In this document: positions 24,224 to 33,563 of the stretch, piece by piece | How positions within the stretch are numbered: the stretch's first letter is position 1 | Layout: each line of letters opens with the position of its first letter | Origin: Desulfitibacter alkalitolerans DSM 16504 | GTDB lineage: Bacteria; Bacillota; DSM-16504; Desulfitibacterales; Desulfitibacteraceae | Direction of reading: 5' to 3' | Assembly (NCBI RefSeq): GCF_000620305.1 | Contig: NZ_JHVU01000030.1 | Span: 1 to 50,622, forward strand | Length of the DNA stretch: 50,622 nucleotides | Notes under the pieces: generated by a model | Database searches by the model: none | Seen by the model: only the letters and a program-made list of their open reading frames with translations | Told to the model about the DNA's origin: nothing | Program-made: the position numbers and the translations under genes

Positions 24224-25548
24224 CCTTCTACTCTTTTTATTGTTATAGCAGTTGAAGAAACTTCCTCAACCATCCCACTTATGCTGGCATGGATATTAGC
24301 CCCTAAAGTGTTTTCAGCCATTGCACCAATTAACTGGCCCCTTTGTACCATTTCCCCACCTTGGACAATTGCATTGGCTGCCCTGCCAATATGCTGACTT
24401 AATGGTATTGAAACTCTGCTGATTACATGTTCTTTATCTATAAGGGGTGCTGGTACATCATATTTTGTCAGGCCCAGTCTTGCAATGAGCCTATTACCAG
24501 GAATCTTTCTCCACTGTCTTGCATAATTTGGTTCAATTGTTCTTAGCTCATGAGGATTTTTTATGCCCCTCTCCGTCAACAGCTGTTTAATCATTTTATT
24601 AACTCGCACTGGAGATAAATCCATGGGACATCCAAATTTGTCACACGCACTGCATTCAGAACATAAAAAGGCATTGGTCGCATGGGCTGTAACACAGCTC
24701 CCCCCTCCAACCAGGCGCATAATCTTATGTGGCTCTATATGGTGGCCTAAAAGATAGCGTGGACAAATATCCGTACATGCCCTGCATTGGCAGCAGGATG
24801 ATGCAGCTCTTAAAATGGTAAACTGTAGTGTCTGCTGCATATGCTTAATAAGATAATGCTCCTGAGAAAGAACAATAATGCCCCCTGTAGTCTTGGTCAC
24901 CCTGGCAGACGGATTCTGTATTTTTCCCATCATGGGACCTCCCTCAATAATTACCGGGTTCTCAACTGTTGGTCCCCCGGCCATTTCCATTAGCTCCTGA
25001 AACCCCGCTCCAATGGGTGCTTTTATGGTAAGAGGCTTTTCCACCTCACCTGTGATAGTAATATATTTGTCACACACTGGCACATCTCTTAAAGCAAACC
25101 ATATATTTAATAGTGTTTCTACATTTAACACCACACATCCAACTTGAAGGGGTATGCCTCTCTCTGGAACAACCCTGCCAGTGACCTCGTGGAGAAGGAC
25201 ATGCTCATCTCCTGCAGGATAGAAATCATCCAGCAGGTGAATAGAAAGGAACTCCTGATGGTATAATGTCTCCTGAAGCCGCTTAACAGCTTCATGGTAT
25301 TTTTGCTTCAGCACAATGATCCCCTTTTTTGCACCGGTATGATTAACCACAATCTCTAAAGCTTCCCAGAGTTTTTTAGCATACAGGCCAATTAATTGCT
25401 GGTCAGACCTCAGCAGCGGCTCACATTCCGCGCCATTTATTAGTACATACTCTACCTCGGCATCAATTTTTACATGCGTGGGAAATCCTGCTCCACCAGC
25501 TCCTACGATTCCAGCTTTTTTTACCTTTTCAACAAGATTCATGGTCAT
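24220..25548 (-). CDS. pduS: PduS cobalamin reductase (RnfC-like)
   Basis: PduS reduces cob(III/II)alamin for reuse by PduO and resembles RnfC subunits. The N-terminal NADH/FMN-type region has GIVGAGGAGFPTHVK and NGAECEPLL. Two ferredoxin-like clusters follow, CCQCRACTDICP and CSECSACDKFGCP, and a lipoyl-like C-terminus. The frame is open from 25602, but the start MTMNLVEKV at 25548 gives a normal length near 442 residues and clears the end of pduP. It is coupled to pduT. Confidence 0.9.
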   Translation of the reverse strand: MTMNLVEKVKKAGIVGAGGAGFPTHVKIDAEVEYVLINGAECEPLLRSDQQLIGLYAKKLWEALEIVVNHTGAKKGIIVLKQKYHEAVKRLQETLYHQEFLSIHLLDDFYPAGDEHVLLHEVTGRVVPERGIPLQVGCVVLNVETLLNIWFALRDVPVCDKYITITGEVEKPLTIKAPIGAGFQELMEMAGGPTVENPVIIEGGPMMGKIQNPSARVTKTTGGIIVLSQEHYLIKHMQQTLQFTILRAASSCCQCRACTDICPRYLLGHHIEPHKIMRLVGGGSCVTAHATNAFLCSECSACDKFGCPMDLSPVRVNKMIKQLLTERGIKNPHELRTIEPNYARQWRKIPGNRLIARLGLTKYDVPAPLIDKEHVISRVSIPLSQHIGRAANAIVQGGEMVQRGQLIGAMAENTLGANIHASISGMVEEVSSTAITIKRVEG

Positions 25549-25568
25549 TCCTATCACACCTTTTAGGT

Positions 25569-26984
25569 TTATACTATTGAAAATGCATCTACCAGTACGC
25601 ATCTCCTTTGTCTCGTAAATGATCTGGCAGAGGTAAGGCCTTCACCTGTTGGCCCTGCAATTGTAAATGTAGTGAACCCCTCACCGCCAATGCCTATCCC
25701 TGCGTAAGACGGAGCGTTTTTTACAAATAAAGTGGTTTGGATTGCCTTTGCAAATCTGGTCATATTGTCAACATTTTTTGAATGAATTACTGCAGTATGT
25801 CTGTATCCGTGCTCTACCTTTACTGCCATAGATATTGCCGTATCAATGTCCTTCACCTGAACCAGAGGCAGAATTGGCATCATAAGCTCTTCGGTTACAA
25901 AGGGATGGGTTACATCTACTTCAGCAATAATTCCTCTAATTGATTGGTGAACCTTAATGCCAATTTTATCTAATATAAAGGCCGCATCCTTGCCAATATA
26001 TTGTTTGTTCGGTGCATATCTAACTGTTCCGTCCCCGGTCTCATCCCTTGTGAGCACCAGCTCTTCAAGTTTTTTAAGCTCTATGCCTTTAACCTCAACT
26101 GCGTCATTTTTCAGCATTTTGCTTTTCAAGATGTCAGCTATGGAACCAAGGGCAAATACTGCCTTTTCAGCTATACAAGGCAGATTATTATCAAAGGTAG
26201 CACCATCAACTATACTTTTAGCCGCCTTATCCAAATCAGCTGTGGCATCTACTATAACAGGAGGATTTCCAGCACCGGCTCCAATGGCCTTTTTCCCAGA
26301 TTTTAATACAGCCTTCACAACGCCTGGTCCCCCTGTCGCGACTATCAAGCGTATCTTTTCATGCTGCATAAGCTCTTCAACTATTTTAATGCCTGGTTCA
26401 GCCACATAAGATAGTAGGTTTTCCGGCCCCCCTGCCATTATAATTGCATTATTTAAAATTTCCAGTGTTTTTCTTGAAGTCTCCTTTAATGAAGGATGGG
26501 GGCAAAACACAACCGAGTTTCCGGCAGCAAGCATACTAATTCCATTATTAATAATGGTGGCAACAGGATTAGTTGCAGGGGTAATAGCACAAATCACGCC
26601 AAAGGGAGCCATCTCTACTATGGTAAGACCCTTATCTCCCGAAAATGCATCAGTTTTTAGGTCAATGGTGCCTGGAGTTTTTAATGCTGCAATCTTATTT
26701 TTGATTATTTTATCAGCTGCTCTGCCCATGCCTGACTCTTTTACAGCCATTTCGGCTAAAAGCTGTGCATTTGCAACTGCTGCCTCTCTTATAGCCGCTA
26801 TTAAATCCTCACGTTTTTCTATGGGCATTACACCAAGCCTTTGCTGTGCAATCCAAGCTGCTTCAACAGCATCATTTGCATTAAGGAACTCGCCAGGTGG
26901 CTTCTTATTAAGATGGTTTTCCCTTACCATCTCTTTAACCACGGAATATACAAGTTTTTCAATAGCAGCACTGTCAATTCCCAT
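25569..26984 (-). CDS. pduP: CoA-acylating aldehyde dehydrogenase PduP
   Basis: PduP oxidises the toxic aldehyde to its acyl-CoA with NAD+ inside the shell. The protein of about 471 residues shows the EutE/PduP pattern: FGVICAITPATNPVATI, VATGGPGVVKAVLKSGK, the catalytic cysteine in FDNNLPCIAEK, and a C-terminal GPTGEGLTSARSFTR. The N-terminus, MGIDSAAIEKLVYSVVKEMV, is a typical amphipathic encapsulation helix, followed by a flexible linker. The ATG at 26984 with GAGGAGA before it is preferred to the upstream start at 27017. Confidence 0.93.
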   Translation of the reverse strand: MGIDSAAIEKLVYSVVKEMVRENHLNKKPPGEFLNANDAVEAAWIAQQRLGVMPIEKREDLIAAIREAAVANAQLLAEMAVKESGMGRAADKIIKNKIAALKTPGTIDLKTDAFSGDKGLTIVEMAPFGVICAITPATNPVATIINNGISMLAAGNSVVFCPHPSLKETSRKTLEILNNAIIMAGGPENLLSYVAEPGIKIVEELMQHEKIRLIVATGGPGVVKAVLKSGKKAIGAGAGNPPVIVDATADLDKAAKSIVDGATFDNNLPCIAEKAVFALGSIADILKSKMLKNDAVEVKGIELKKLEELVLTRDETGDGTVRYAPNKQYIGKDAAFILDKIGIKVHQSIRGIIAEVDVTHPFVTEELMMPILPLVQVKDIDTAISMAVKVEHGYRHTAVIHSKNVDNMTRFAKAIQTTLFVKNAPSYAGIGIGGEGFTTFTIAGPTGEGLTSARSFTRQRRCVLVDAFSIV

Positions 26985-27017
26985 TCTCCTCTTCCTTTCC
27001 TTGATAAAGTAAAACAA

Positions 27018-27137
27018 AACTTGGCTTGCGCCAAGTCCTTGACATCGGCGGAAGCCTTAGTCTTTGTGAATACTATCTACCTTGTGGAACTTATACTTTC
27101 TGATAGTGTAACAAAAACCTCGGCAAATATCGGCTTT
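27018..27137 (-). repeat. Intergenic element with hairpin between pduO and pduP
   Basis: A 120-bp gap interrupts an otherwise tight operon. Its end carries the hairpin ACTTGGC-GCAA-GCCAAGT (27019-27036) with a GNRA-type loop and TTTGTTTT after it on the minus strand, a possible attenuator. The rest (CTTCCGCCGATGTCAAGGA and ACACTATCAGAAAGTATAAG) looks like a dispersed repeat seen in Firmicute genomes, from memory only. Confidence 0.45.
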
Positions 27138-28118
27138 TTAGTTTTGAGGGCAAACAGCTTTTATTGCTGCCTCAGCAACCTCCATATCCTCTTCCACGCT
27201 TCCCCCCGAAATACCCAGCCCACCTATTAATACTCCATTGGAATACAGAGGATAACCTCCTCCAAAGATTACTATTCTGTTGTTATTTGTGTTTTGAATT
27301 CCATAAAGAGCACCCCCCGGCTGGGACAGATCAGTAAGCTTATGTGTTGGAAGTTTTACACCTACAGCAGTAAAGGCTTTATTAGCTGCAATGTCTATAC
27401 TAACCAGGAGTGCATCGTCCATTCTGTGAGACAAAACCAGATTTCCTCCAGTATCTACAACACTTATAACCATAGGCACGCCAATCTTTTTTGCATGCTG
27501 CTCAGATGCTTCAGCAAGTTTTTTTGCTATTTCAAGCAAACCCTTATCCACATAACCATTATCATCTGCCATTTGTCTAAACACCTCCCTAGTAATAATG
27601 CCTACCAATGTGTTAAACTCTTCCACCCTGGCCATGACATAAATCATATCCGAAAGTCTATTTAAATATTTTAAGATTATGGGGTTAACATATTCTGCTG
27701 CAGCAAGGCTTATGGTGCGCCTTTCCGCCCGCCTGACTATAGTCCTTGCCAGATCAAAAGCCCCGGATGCTAGTGTTGCTCCCGGATATACAAATCCCCT
27801 TTGCGGAGGTCTTAGTGCTTCAAGTCTGTCTATGTTTTTTTCCAACCAGCTGACATGTTCTTCATCAAGAGGAATTGTGCCTGCAGGCTGATTATTACCA
27901 GCCAGCTCTGCTGAGATTATAAACAGATCTTTCATTATTCTTCTTGATATGTTCTTCAAGTCATCTGAAGCTGTTAAGTTTACCGCCATGCTAAGGGCAG
28001 AGCTAGCTTCATCAATGGAACCATAGGCTTCAACCCTCATATGATCCTTTGCAACCACCGTTCCTCCAAGCAAACTGGTTAAACCCATATCACCTTTTTT
28101 TGTATAGATTTGAACCAT
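27138..28118 (-). CDS. pduO: ATP:cob(I)alamin adenosyltransferase PduO with GlcG-like domain
   Basis: PduO makes adenosylcobalamin for the dehydratase. Residues 1-180 form the adenosyltransferase: YTKKGDMGLTSLLGG binds ATP, then EAYGSIDEASSAL, YPGATLASGAFDLARTIVRRAER and the end of the helical bundle. Residues about 190-326 form the PduO C-terminal, GlcG/HbpS-like domain (VVDTGGNLVLSHRMDDA, NKAFTAVGVK, GGLGISGGSVEEDMEVA) that binds haem in the Salmonella protein. The ATG at 28118 follows AGAGGTG by seven bases and is a better start than the GTG at 28127. Confidence 0.92.
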   Translation of the reverse strand: MVQIYTKKGDMGLTSLLGGTVVAKDHMRVEAYGSIDEASSALSMAVNLTASDDLKNISRRIMKDLFIISAELAGNNQPAGTIPLDEEHVSWLEKNIDRLEALRPPQRGFVYPGATLASGAFDLARTIVRRAERRTISLAAAEYVNPIILKYLNRLSDMIYVMARVEEFNTLVGIITREVFRQMADDNGYVDKGLLEIAKKLAEASEQHAKKIGVPMVISVVDTGGNLVLSHRMDDALLVSIDIAANKAFTAVGVKLPTHKLTDLSQPGGALYGIQNTNNNRIVIFGGGYPLYSNGVLIGGLGISGGSVEEDMEVAEAAIKAVCPQN

Positions 28119-28158
28119 GCCAATCACCTCTTAAAGAGCCGCATCACTTGGTCTCTTA

Positions 28159-28431
28159 TTATACCTTTTGCACTTCAATTGAATCAATTATTCCTACAAC
28201 AGCAACATCCGTAACCCCGTTATTTCCCGTTGCCTTGCGAGCTGAACTGCCGGTAATTATCAAAACAGTTTCTCCGATTCCAGCTCCTATGGTGTCTACA
28301 GCAATCATGGGCCCTGGCAGCTGCCTGTCTGGGATTATTTCCATTGGATCTACAATTAATAACTTGGAGCCAACAAGACTTTGGTCCTTTTGAGTAGCCA
28401 CAACGTTCCCAATTATTTTTGCTAAATACAT
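28159..28431 (-). CDS. pduN: Pentameric shell vertex protein PduN
   Basis: A 90-residue EutN/CcmL-type BMC-P protein that closes the shell at its vertices. It shows the fold's landmarks: an LAKIIGNVVATQKDQSLVG start, LLIVDPM, VAVDTIGAGIGETVLIITGSSAR and VGIIDSIEV. The start is the ATG at 28431 (MYLAKIIGNV), with GGGAGG upstream; an earlier in-frame ATG at 28482 is unlikely. It follows the PduM-like gene. Confidence 0.93.
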   Translation of the reverse strand: MYLAKIIGNVVATQKDQSLVGSKLLIVDPMEIIPDRQLPGPMIAVDTIGAGIGETVLIITGSSARKATGNNGVTDVAVVGIIDSIEVQKV

Positions 28432-28456
28432 GAGCTTACCTCCCACCATGTTTATT

Positions 28457-29236
28457 CTATTCATATATAACCTCAATGCCATGCTGTTTGATCATATCCA
28501 GTGCCAGAGGGGTAATTATTGAATTATTAGCCACTTTCAAGTATCCTTTATCTATTACATCCGGGGTAATGTCCATGCTGGCAACAATATTTTTCTTGTG
28601 CTGCATACTGTAACTAGCTTGAGGTTTATTTGAGGAATAACTAAGAGTTTTTGACAAGTGCGAAATATTAACCAAAACTATTCCTAAGCTTTCTAATCTA
28701 TTTAGATTGTCACCTGCCATTTTTATGATCCCAGTACTGGCGGGTGCCCTTGCTTTTCTTTTTCTTTCTTCATCCTGAACATCTGCGGCATTTTTTGCTG
28801 CAATCACTTTAATTCCTCTGGTTAAGGCAGCAATAATCAGACTGGTTGTTCCAGTATCACATATACCATTTGCCAGCTTGGCCGTGGTATTGATTGTCAA
28901 CACTGGTATTAAAACAGCATCAAAATCATTAAGTCTTCCATAAAAGCTGCTTGTGGCTATTCCATTCCTAATAATTTCTACTGGATTAATTCTGGAGAAC
29001 ACCTCATTCTCCGGATAGATACTGGAGGCAGCATGGGACAAAAAAATCGTGATATTTGCCCAATCTGTCATTTCAGCAAGCTCCCTTAAGCTCTGCTCAA
29101 AGCCTATTGATCCACCAGTATAAATTGCCAGTATGTTTTTTTTCTGCAAGCAATTTGCCTTATGACTCTTTTCTTGACTGTTTATTTTATTAATTACTTC
29201 TCTAGCAATAATCTTAACCAAATGGTCTATATCCAT
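28457..29236 (-). CDS. PduM-position flavoprotein-like microcompartment protein
   Basis: About 259 residues, encoded where PduM is found in Salmonella, between pduL and pduN. The N-terminus, MDIDHLVKIIAREVINKI, is an encapsulation-type helix like that of PduM. The middle resembles flavoprotein (UbiX/Dfp-like) folds: ILAIYTGGSIGFEQSLREL, VLIPVLTINTTAKLANG, GTTSLIIAALTRGIKVIAA. The C-terminus (IITPLALDMIKQHGIEVI) is like other microcompartment flavoproteins. It is larger than Salmonella PduM (163 residues). Function unknown; a flavin or cobalamin reduction role within the shell is possible. It overlaps the 3' end of pduL. Confidence 0.65.
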   Translation of the reverse strand: MDIDHLVKIIAREVINKINSQEKSHKANCLQKKNILAIYTGGSIGFEQSLRELAEMTDWANITIFLSHAASSIYPENEVFSRINPVEIIRNGIATSSFYGRLNDFDAVLIPVLTINTTAKLANGICDTGTTSLIIAALTRGIKVIAAKNAADVQDEERKRKARAPASTGIIKMAGDNLNRLESLGIVLVNISHLSKTLSYSSNKPQASYSMQHKKNIVASMDITPDVIDKGYLKVANNSIITPLALDMIKQHGIEVIYE

Positions 29237-29918
29237 GAAAGTCACTTCCCTTCACAGAGTTATACAATAGTGCAAAGTCCCCGGTTTTCACGCCTGCTGC
29301 ATTGGCTTCATCCGTATCAATATGAAGTTCTAAACGATACTGGTCATCTACCCGAGCAAGCACATTGTTAAAAATAAGTCCTCTATCACCATTGATTATA
29401 ACCCTAACCCTGTCCCCATCCTTGATCCCCAGTTTTTTAGCATTAATGGTGTCAAAATGAATATGCCTCGCTGCCTTGATAACACCTTCTTCTAGTTTAA
29501 GGCATCCGACAGGTCCCACCAGCACAATACCGGCGGAACCTGTCAGCTGCCCCGAGTCTCTTAATGGGGGTGTAATGCCCAGATGAAATGCATCTGTTTG
29601 AGAGATTTCTACCTGGGATACCTTTCTTACAGGAGCTAAAACTCGAACATTAGCTAGAATGTTTTTTGGACCAAGCAAGGTGATGGTTTCCTTTGCTGCA
29701 TATTGGCCCGGCTGCAGCTCATTACGAAACTGCAGTTCATAACCTTTTCCAAATAAAACATCTATGTCTTTTTGACTTAGATGGGCATGACGCAGGGACA
29801 CACCAATAGGTATTTTCAGGTTTAGCCTATTTGTAATATGTTTGTCTTTAATAGTTTCAAAATAGAGCCTATCTATTACTGTTTCTACTACTAATTTGGT
29901 TAATTCTTTGTTATCCAT
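29214..29918 (-). CDS. pduL: Phosphotransacylase PduL
   Basis: PduL swaps CoA for phosphate on the acyl-CoA, recycling CoA inside the shell. Metal-binding motifs SLRHAHLS (near residue 50) and ARHIHFD (near 175) are both present, with GITPPLRDSGQL between them and the second beta-barrel after. The N-terminus, MDNKELTKLVVETVIDRL, is an encapsulation helix. The start at 29918 has GGGGGAG upstream; the frame is open from 29933. Its length of 234 residues is normal with the targeting extension. Confidence 0.94.
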   Translation of the reverse strand: MDNKELTKLVVETVIDRLYFETIKDKHITNRLNLKIPIGVSLRHAHLSQKDIDVLFGKGYELQFRNELQPGQYAAKETITLLGPKNILANVRVLAPVRKVSQVEISQTDAFHLGITPPLRDSGQLTGSAGIVLVGPVGCLKLEEGVIKAARHIHFDTINAKKLGIKDGDRVRVIINGDRGLIFNNVLARVDDQYRLELHIDTDEANAAGVKTGDFALLYNSVKGSDFHGYRPFG

Positions 29919-29969
29919 AGAACACTCCCCCATTACACCCCGTTTTTGCTATATCGTATTGACTCACAC

Positions 29970-30245
29970 CTATAGTTTTGGCAGCATTTTTTCCACATCT
30001 GCATGAGGCCTTGGAATTACATGCACAGCCACCAGCTCCCCAACCTTCTGGGAAGCTACGGCTCCTGAATCAGTTGCAGCCTTTACTGCTCCCACATCTC
30101 CCCTTACCATTACAGTAACTAAACCTGACCCAATTTTTTCGTAGCCAATGAGAGTAACGTTTGCAGATTTAACCATGGCATCAGCTGCTTCTATTGCACC
30201 TACCAGGCCTTTTGTTTCGACCATGCCTAGCGCTTCACCCTTCAT
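29970..30245 (-). CDS. pduJ: Hexameric shell protein PduJ-like (BMC-H)
   Basis: A 91-residue single-domain BMC-H protein: [21 protein letters not shown], then [21 protein letters not shown] and [14 protein letters not shown]. It is nearly the same protein as the PduA-like product at 36724-37005 with changes mainly at the ends and around residues 65-80. The two form the PduA/PduJ pair expected in Pdu shells. It has AGGAGGAATAG upstream and starts two bases after the pduK-like stop. Confidence 0.93.
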   Translation of the reverse strand: MKGEALGMVETKGLVGAIEAADAMVKSANVTLIGYEKIGSGLVTVMVRGDVGAVKAATDSGAVASQKVGELVAVHVIPRPHADVEKMLPKL

Positions 30246-30247
30246 TC

Positions 30248-30703
30248 CTATTCCTCCTTGTTTTCTTTTTCCTTATTGTGAATACAGTTTATTTTAGGTT
30301 CTCCCTTTTTCCTTGAACAGCAAGGATCACCACAAAGGTTGCAAATCTCCCCTATTTCCTGAACTTGTTCAGTTGTTAAGACTTTAGTCTGAACTTGAAC
30401 CTTTTTTACAGAATTCATTGTCATGTTTTCTGGAGAAGCAATCATATTGTCCAGAGCTTCATGGGGTCTAGCTATTACATGAGCTGCATATACTCTGCTT
30501 ACTCTAGCTGCAGCCACTCCTCCTGCTGATACTGCCGCCTTTATAGCACCTACATCCCCTATCAGCTTCACTACAACCATGCCTCCGCCCTTTGTAAGTT
30601 CCATGCCATCCAGGGTTACATTAGCAGCCTTTGTCGCTGCATCTGCAGCTTCTACAGCTGCAGCAAGTCCTATGGTTTCAATTAATCCAATTGAGGTTTT
30701 CAA
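30248..30703 (-). CDS. pduK: Shell protein PduK with C-terminal cysteine motif
   Basis: A BMC-H domain of about 90 residues ([50 protein letters not shown]) joined by a linker to a C-terminal tail with [21 protein letters not shown]. The five cysteines are spaced as in PduK tails, where an iron-sulfur or zinc site is suspected. The frame starts at a GTG at 30712 or, better spaced from GGGGGTG, a TTG at 30703. The order K before J is reversed compared with Salmonella. Confidence 0.85.
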   Translation of the reverse strand: MKTSIGLIETIGLAAAVEAADAATKAANVTLDGMELTKGGGMVVVKLIGDVGAIKAAVSAGGVAAARVSRVYAAHVIARPHEALDNMIASPENMTMNSVKKVQVQTKVLTTEQVQEIGEICNLCGDPCCSRKKGEPKINCIHNKEKENKEE

Positions 30704-30715
30704 TCTTTCCACCCC

Positions 30716-31174
30716 CTATATCTGCTGGTAACTCAACATTTTTTGTACTTCCCTGGCAACAGCTTTAACTAGGTCCTCAAACTCACAATTTACATTATTA
30801 CCCTTGGAAAAATCCTGATTTAGCTCTTTAAAGGGGATTCCCTTGACCATGCGAGCTGCATTAGAGCCTATAACTCGCCATATTTCTAATCTGCCCTCAG
30901 TACCAGATACATAAAATAGCGGCTTATTAAAGCTTTGCCTGTTCTGACTTACCGCAATACTATGATCACTGCCTACTCCTATACCTGCTTCAAAATGGGA
31001 CACAGCAGCAGCTTCTATAGCCAGGGTCACAGCATCTCCCTCGCTCAAAATAATCCTGTAGGGTATGCCTTCTTCCTCAAGGCCGGCTGTTACCTCTCTG
31101 ATTAAAGGTTTATTATCAAAATTTTTATCAATAGCAATGCAGACATGTGGTTTTACCATTCTTTTTTCCAGCAT
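30716..31174 (-). CDS. pduH: Diol dehydratase reactivase small subunit PduH
   Basis: PduH with PduG exchanges damaged cobalamin from the dehydratase. The product of about 152 residues begins MLEKRMVKPHVCIAID and has the PduH-type sequence EVTAGLEEEGIPYR, EAAAVSHFEAGIGVGSDHS and EIWRVIGSNAARMVKGIPF, close to the PduE/PduD domain style. The frame is open much further upstream (to 31357) but that part overlaps pduG; the ATG at 31174 starts just after the pduG stop. An ATG five codons later is also possible. Confidence 0.9.
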   Translation of the reverse strand: MLEKRMVKPHVCIAIDKNFDNKPLIREVTAGLEEEGIPYRIILSEGDAVTLAIEAAAVSHFEAGIGVGSDHSIAVSQNRQSFNKPLFYVSGTEGRLEIWRVIGSNAARMVKGIPFKELNQDFSKGNNVNCEFEDLVKAVAREVQKMLSYQQI

Positions 31175-31178
31175 ACAT

Positions 31179-33005
31179 TCACCACTTTTCATCTGCAGCT
31201 GACAGGACCAAACCTGTTGCAACTGCATTTCTGGGTCCCTCTGTCCCCCTGATGTTTCCTTGACCGCATACAATGCCGTAATCAGCAAGACCGTCGGATA
31301 TGATCTCTGGTATCTCAAAATCCAGGGCAGAGCCTCCCACCAGAACCACATATTCAATATGCCTGAGATTACCGGTAGGTGATATTTGTTTTAGGGCACG
31401 AATAGTATTCTTTAAAAACACCTTCTCCTTGGCGGACCTTCTAAGGTTTCTGATTTTATCTAGTGTATGATTGCCTGGGATGGGCACAAAGTCATCTTCA
31501 CCTCTTATTATGACTACCCTTGCGAAAAACTCTGGCGCCAAAGGCTCTTCAAAAAACCTTACTGTCTGATCCTCTAATCTAATATGAAACAGACTTTCAA
31601 CCTTTCCCAGAGGAAATTTCTTTATTTCTTCTGAAAGATTTAAATTGTCCAAACCTAGACTAGAGTTAATGAGCATGGTTACCATATCTCCCGCACCTGC
31701 AAGGTGAATTGAACTGATTTTTCCGTCAGCATTAATAATTGCAGCGTCAGAGCTTCCACCTCCTATATCTAAAATGGCAAGGGGTTTTGTGGTTCCTGGG
31801 GTAGTAAGGGCACCTAATAGAGCCATGCCAGCCTCCACTCCAGCTATAACAGTTTTGATGCCCAGCTCTGCTGTCAGCCGCCTTGCCAGCTCTTCCATAG
31901 GAAGACGGTTGGTCTTGACCATGGCTGCCAGGGCAACAGCACTTTCAGCTGAAAATTCTCCTGCAAGGCCCCCCTTAACCCGCTGGGGCACCAAGGTATC
32001 CACAGCAAGGATATCCTGGATTTTCATTTCTGAGAGATTCTGAGAGGTCAGGGTGCTCATAACTGAACGCACCCTTTCCAGCATACCTCCTACATTTGTG
32101 CCCGGTTCACCATATACGTTAACAAGGGGTGTAACTCTAGCTACAGCGTCCATAATTGCCTTACTGCCATCTTCTATGTTTATTGTTTCATTTAGCCTCT
32201 CACCCTGTAAGACAATGGATCCTACTGGAATTTTCTTTTCCTTAACATCCCCCAGGGGGGTTTTAATAACTACAGCCGACCTGTTTCCAATCAATGCCCT
32301 GGCAATCGGTACCACCATTTTTGTTTCCTCAGGAGATAAATCAAATATAGTTGCAATCCCATAGGGATTGGATAATGTAGTAATTGTTTTACCTTGAGGA
32401 GCAACCTCAACAGCTGCCTGCATACCCATGGGGACTTTTTCTATACTATCAACCTCATCTATGATGGGAATTTTTTCTGTTAGTCTATTGGCAATTAAAA
32501 CTGCGTCATCTCTTTTAACTACTACGCCTTGTATTTTTAACCCGCGTCTTGTCTGCTCATTAATGATATTGGCAGCATCCTCATAATCAAAACCCTCTGG
32601 TATAATGCAAATTACAGGTTCTTCAGGTTTCTTTTCGGAAAGCTCTGTTATTAGAGTAGTTACGCCCCTGCCGATACCTATTCCGCCCGGAGTTGATGGA
32701 TTGTGTCCAATCATGGTTGATTCAGTAATAATGGTTTCTGAAATGGTTTCCATGGCCAAATCGCCAATTACCGGTGTAGCCTCATTTATTCTTATTACAT
32801 CTATATCAGTAATTTTCATGTTAGCCTTATTCAGGGCTGCAGTTAGTGCAAGGACAACTCCAGGAATATTTTCTGTGGTACCTTTAATACCCGTTGTCTT
32901 TTCAATGGAGGCTGCTAAAAATTCAATGCTCCCTTTTTCAGTAATTTTTGCAAGGCATACCTCTGTTGTTGAGTTGCCTATGTCGACTCCAGCTATAACT
33001 GCCAT
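31179..33005 (-). CDS. pduG: Diol dehydratase reactivase large subunit PduG
   Basis: PduG is the 608-residue Hsp70-like ATPase subunit of the reactivase. The nucleotide-binding motifs AGVDIGNSTTEVCLA at the N-terminus and LAILDIGGGSSDAAII in the second half are intact. GGIGIGRGVTTL, the EVDSIEKVPMGMQAAVEVAPQG region and VGGSALDFEIPE are typical of DdrA/PduG proteins. The length is normal. It lies ten bases after pduE. Confidence 0.95.
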   Translation of the reverse strand: MAVIAGVDIGNSTTEVCLAKITEKGSIEFLAASIEKTTGIKGTTENIPGVVLALTAALNKANMKITDIDVIRINEATPVIGDLAMETISETIITESTMIGHNPSTPGGIGIGRGVTTLITELSEKKPEEPVICIIPEGFDYEDAANIINEQTRRGLKIQGVVVKRDDAVLIANRLTEKIPIIDEVDSIEKVPMGMQAAVEVAPQGKTITTLSNPYGIATIFDLSPEETKMVVPIARALIGNRSAVVIKTPLGDVKEKKIPVGSIVLQGERLNETINIEDGSKAIMDAVARVTPLVNVYGEPGTNVGGMLERVRSVMSTLTSQNLSEMKIQDILAVDTLVPQRVKGGLAGEFSAESAVALAAMVKTNRLPMEELARRLTAELGIKTVIAGVEAGMALLGALTTPGTTKPLAILDIGGGSSDAAIINADGKISSIHLAGAGDMVTMLINSSLGLDNLNLSEEIKKFPLGKVESLFHIRLEDQTVRFFEEPLAPEFFARVVIIRGEDDFVPIPGNHTLDKIRNLRRSAKEKVFLKNTIRALKQISPTGNLRHIEYVVLVGGSALDFEIPEIISDGLADYGIVCGQGNIRGTEGPRNAVATGLVLSAADEKW

Positions 33006-33014
33006 CTAAATCAC

Positions 33015-33548
33015 CTATTCTGTACGTAATCTATTCCTGCGCTTATATACCTCAGCAGCTTCTTTTATGAAACCAGCATTAATCTTTGCACTATACTTGT
33101 TTTCTAGTTCACCTGCTATATCTAGAAGCTCATTTTCTGTTGAACGGTATGGACGCAAGGCATTATAGATTTCCAATATTCTTTCATCTGGAATGCGGGT
33201 TAGCTCTGCAGCCCTGCGCAAATTGTTGGCAAACTGAGGTCTATTTACACCTTCGGCTATCTCTGCCTGCATAAGCAATGTTTCCCCTGTGATTCTAAGA
33301 TCATCCGATGTTATCTCACCAGTTAAAACATTATTTAGTGTAATACTTGCCAGATTTTTCCCCCTGGGAGTTTTTACAAGATCGGGTCTTTTAGTGGCAA
33401 GGGGATAGTCTCTATCTGGATTGAGGTCCCTTTGATTGGCAGTATTTGTTGATGTTTCTGAAGTATCTGCTTTTACCTGGTCACTTCCCAGGCCCAGCTT
33501 CATCAGGGTTTCACGTATCATATCTTCTATTAACTTTTCTTGTTTCAC
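33015..33548 (-). CDS. pduE: Diol/glycerol dehydratase small subunit PduE
   Basis: Small (gamma) subunit of the B12-dependent dehydratase. About 177 residues, with YPLATKRPDLVKTPRG, NVLTGEITSDDLRIT, EIAEGVNRPQFANNLRRAAEL and ERILEIYNALRPYRST, all characteristic. The N-terminus, MKQEKLIEDMIRETLMKLG, is an encapsulation helix followed by a polar linker. A GTG at 33548, eight bases after GGAGG, is preferred to the GTG at 33557. It follows pduD by seven bases. Confidence 0.94.
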   Translation of the reverse strand: MKQEKLIEDMIRETLMKLGLGSDQVKADTSETSTNTANQRDLNPDRDYPLATKRPDLVKTPRGKNLASITLNNVLTGEITSDDLRITGETLLMQAEIAEGVNRPQFANNLRRAAELTRIPDERILEIYNALRPYRSTENELLDIAGELENKYSAKINAGFIKEAAEVYKRRNRLRTE

Positions 33549-33563
33549 GGCAACCACCTCCCT

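Noticed and set aside
31175-31357. N-terminal extension of pduH into pduG
   Set aside because: The extra residues are the pduG coding sequence read in another frame; the ATG at 31174 follows the pduG stop and gives the normal PduH N-terminus.
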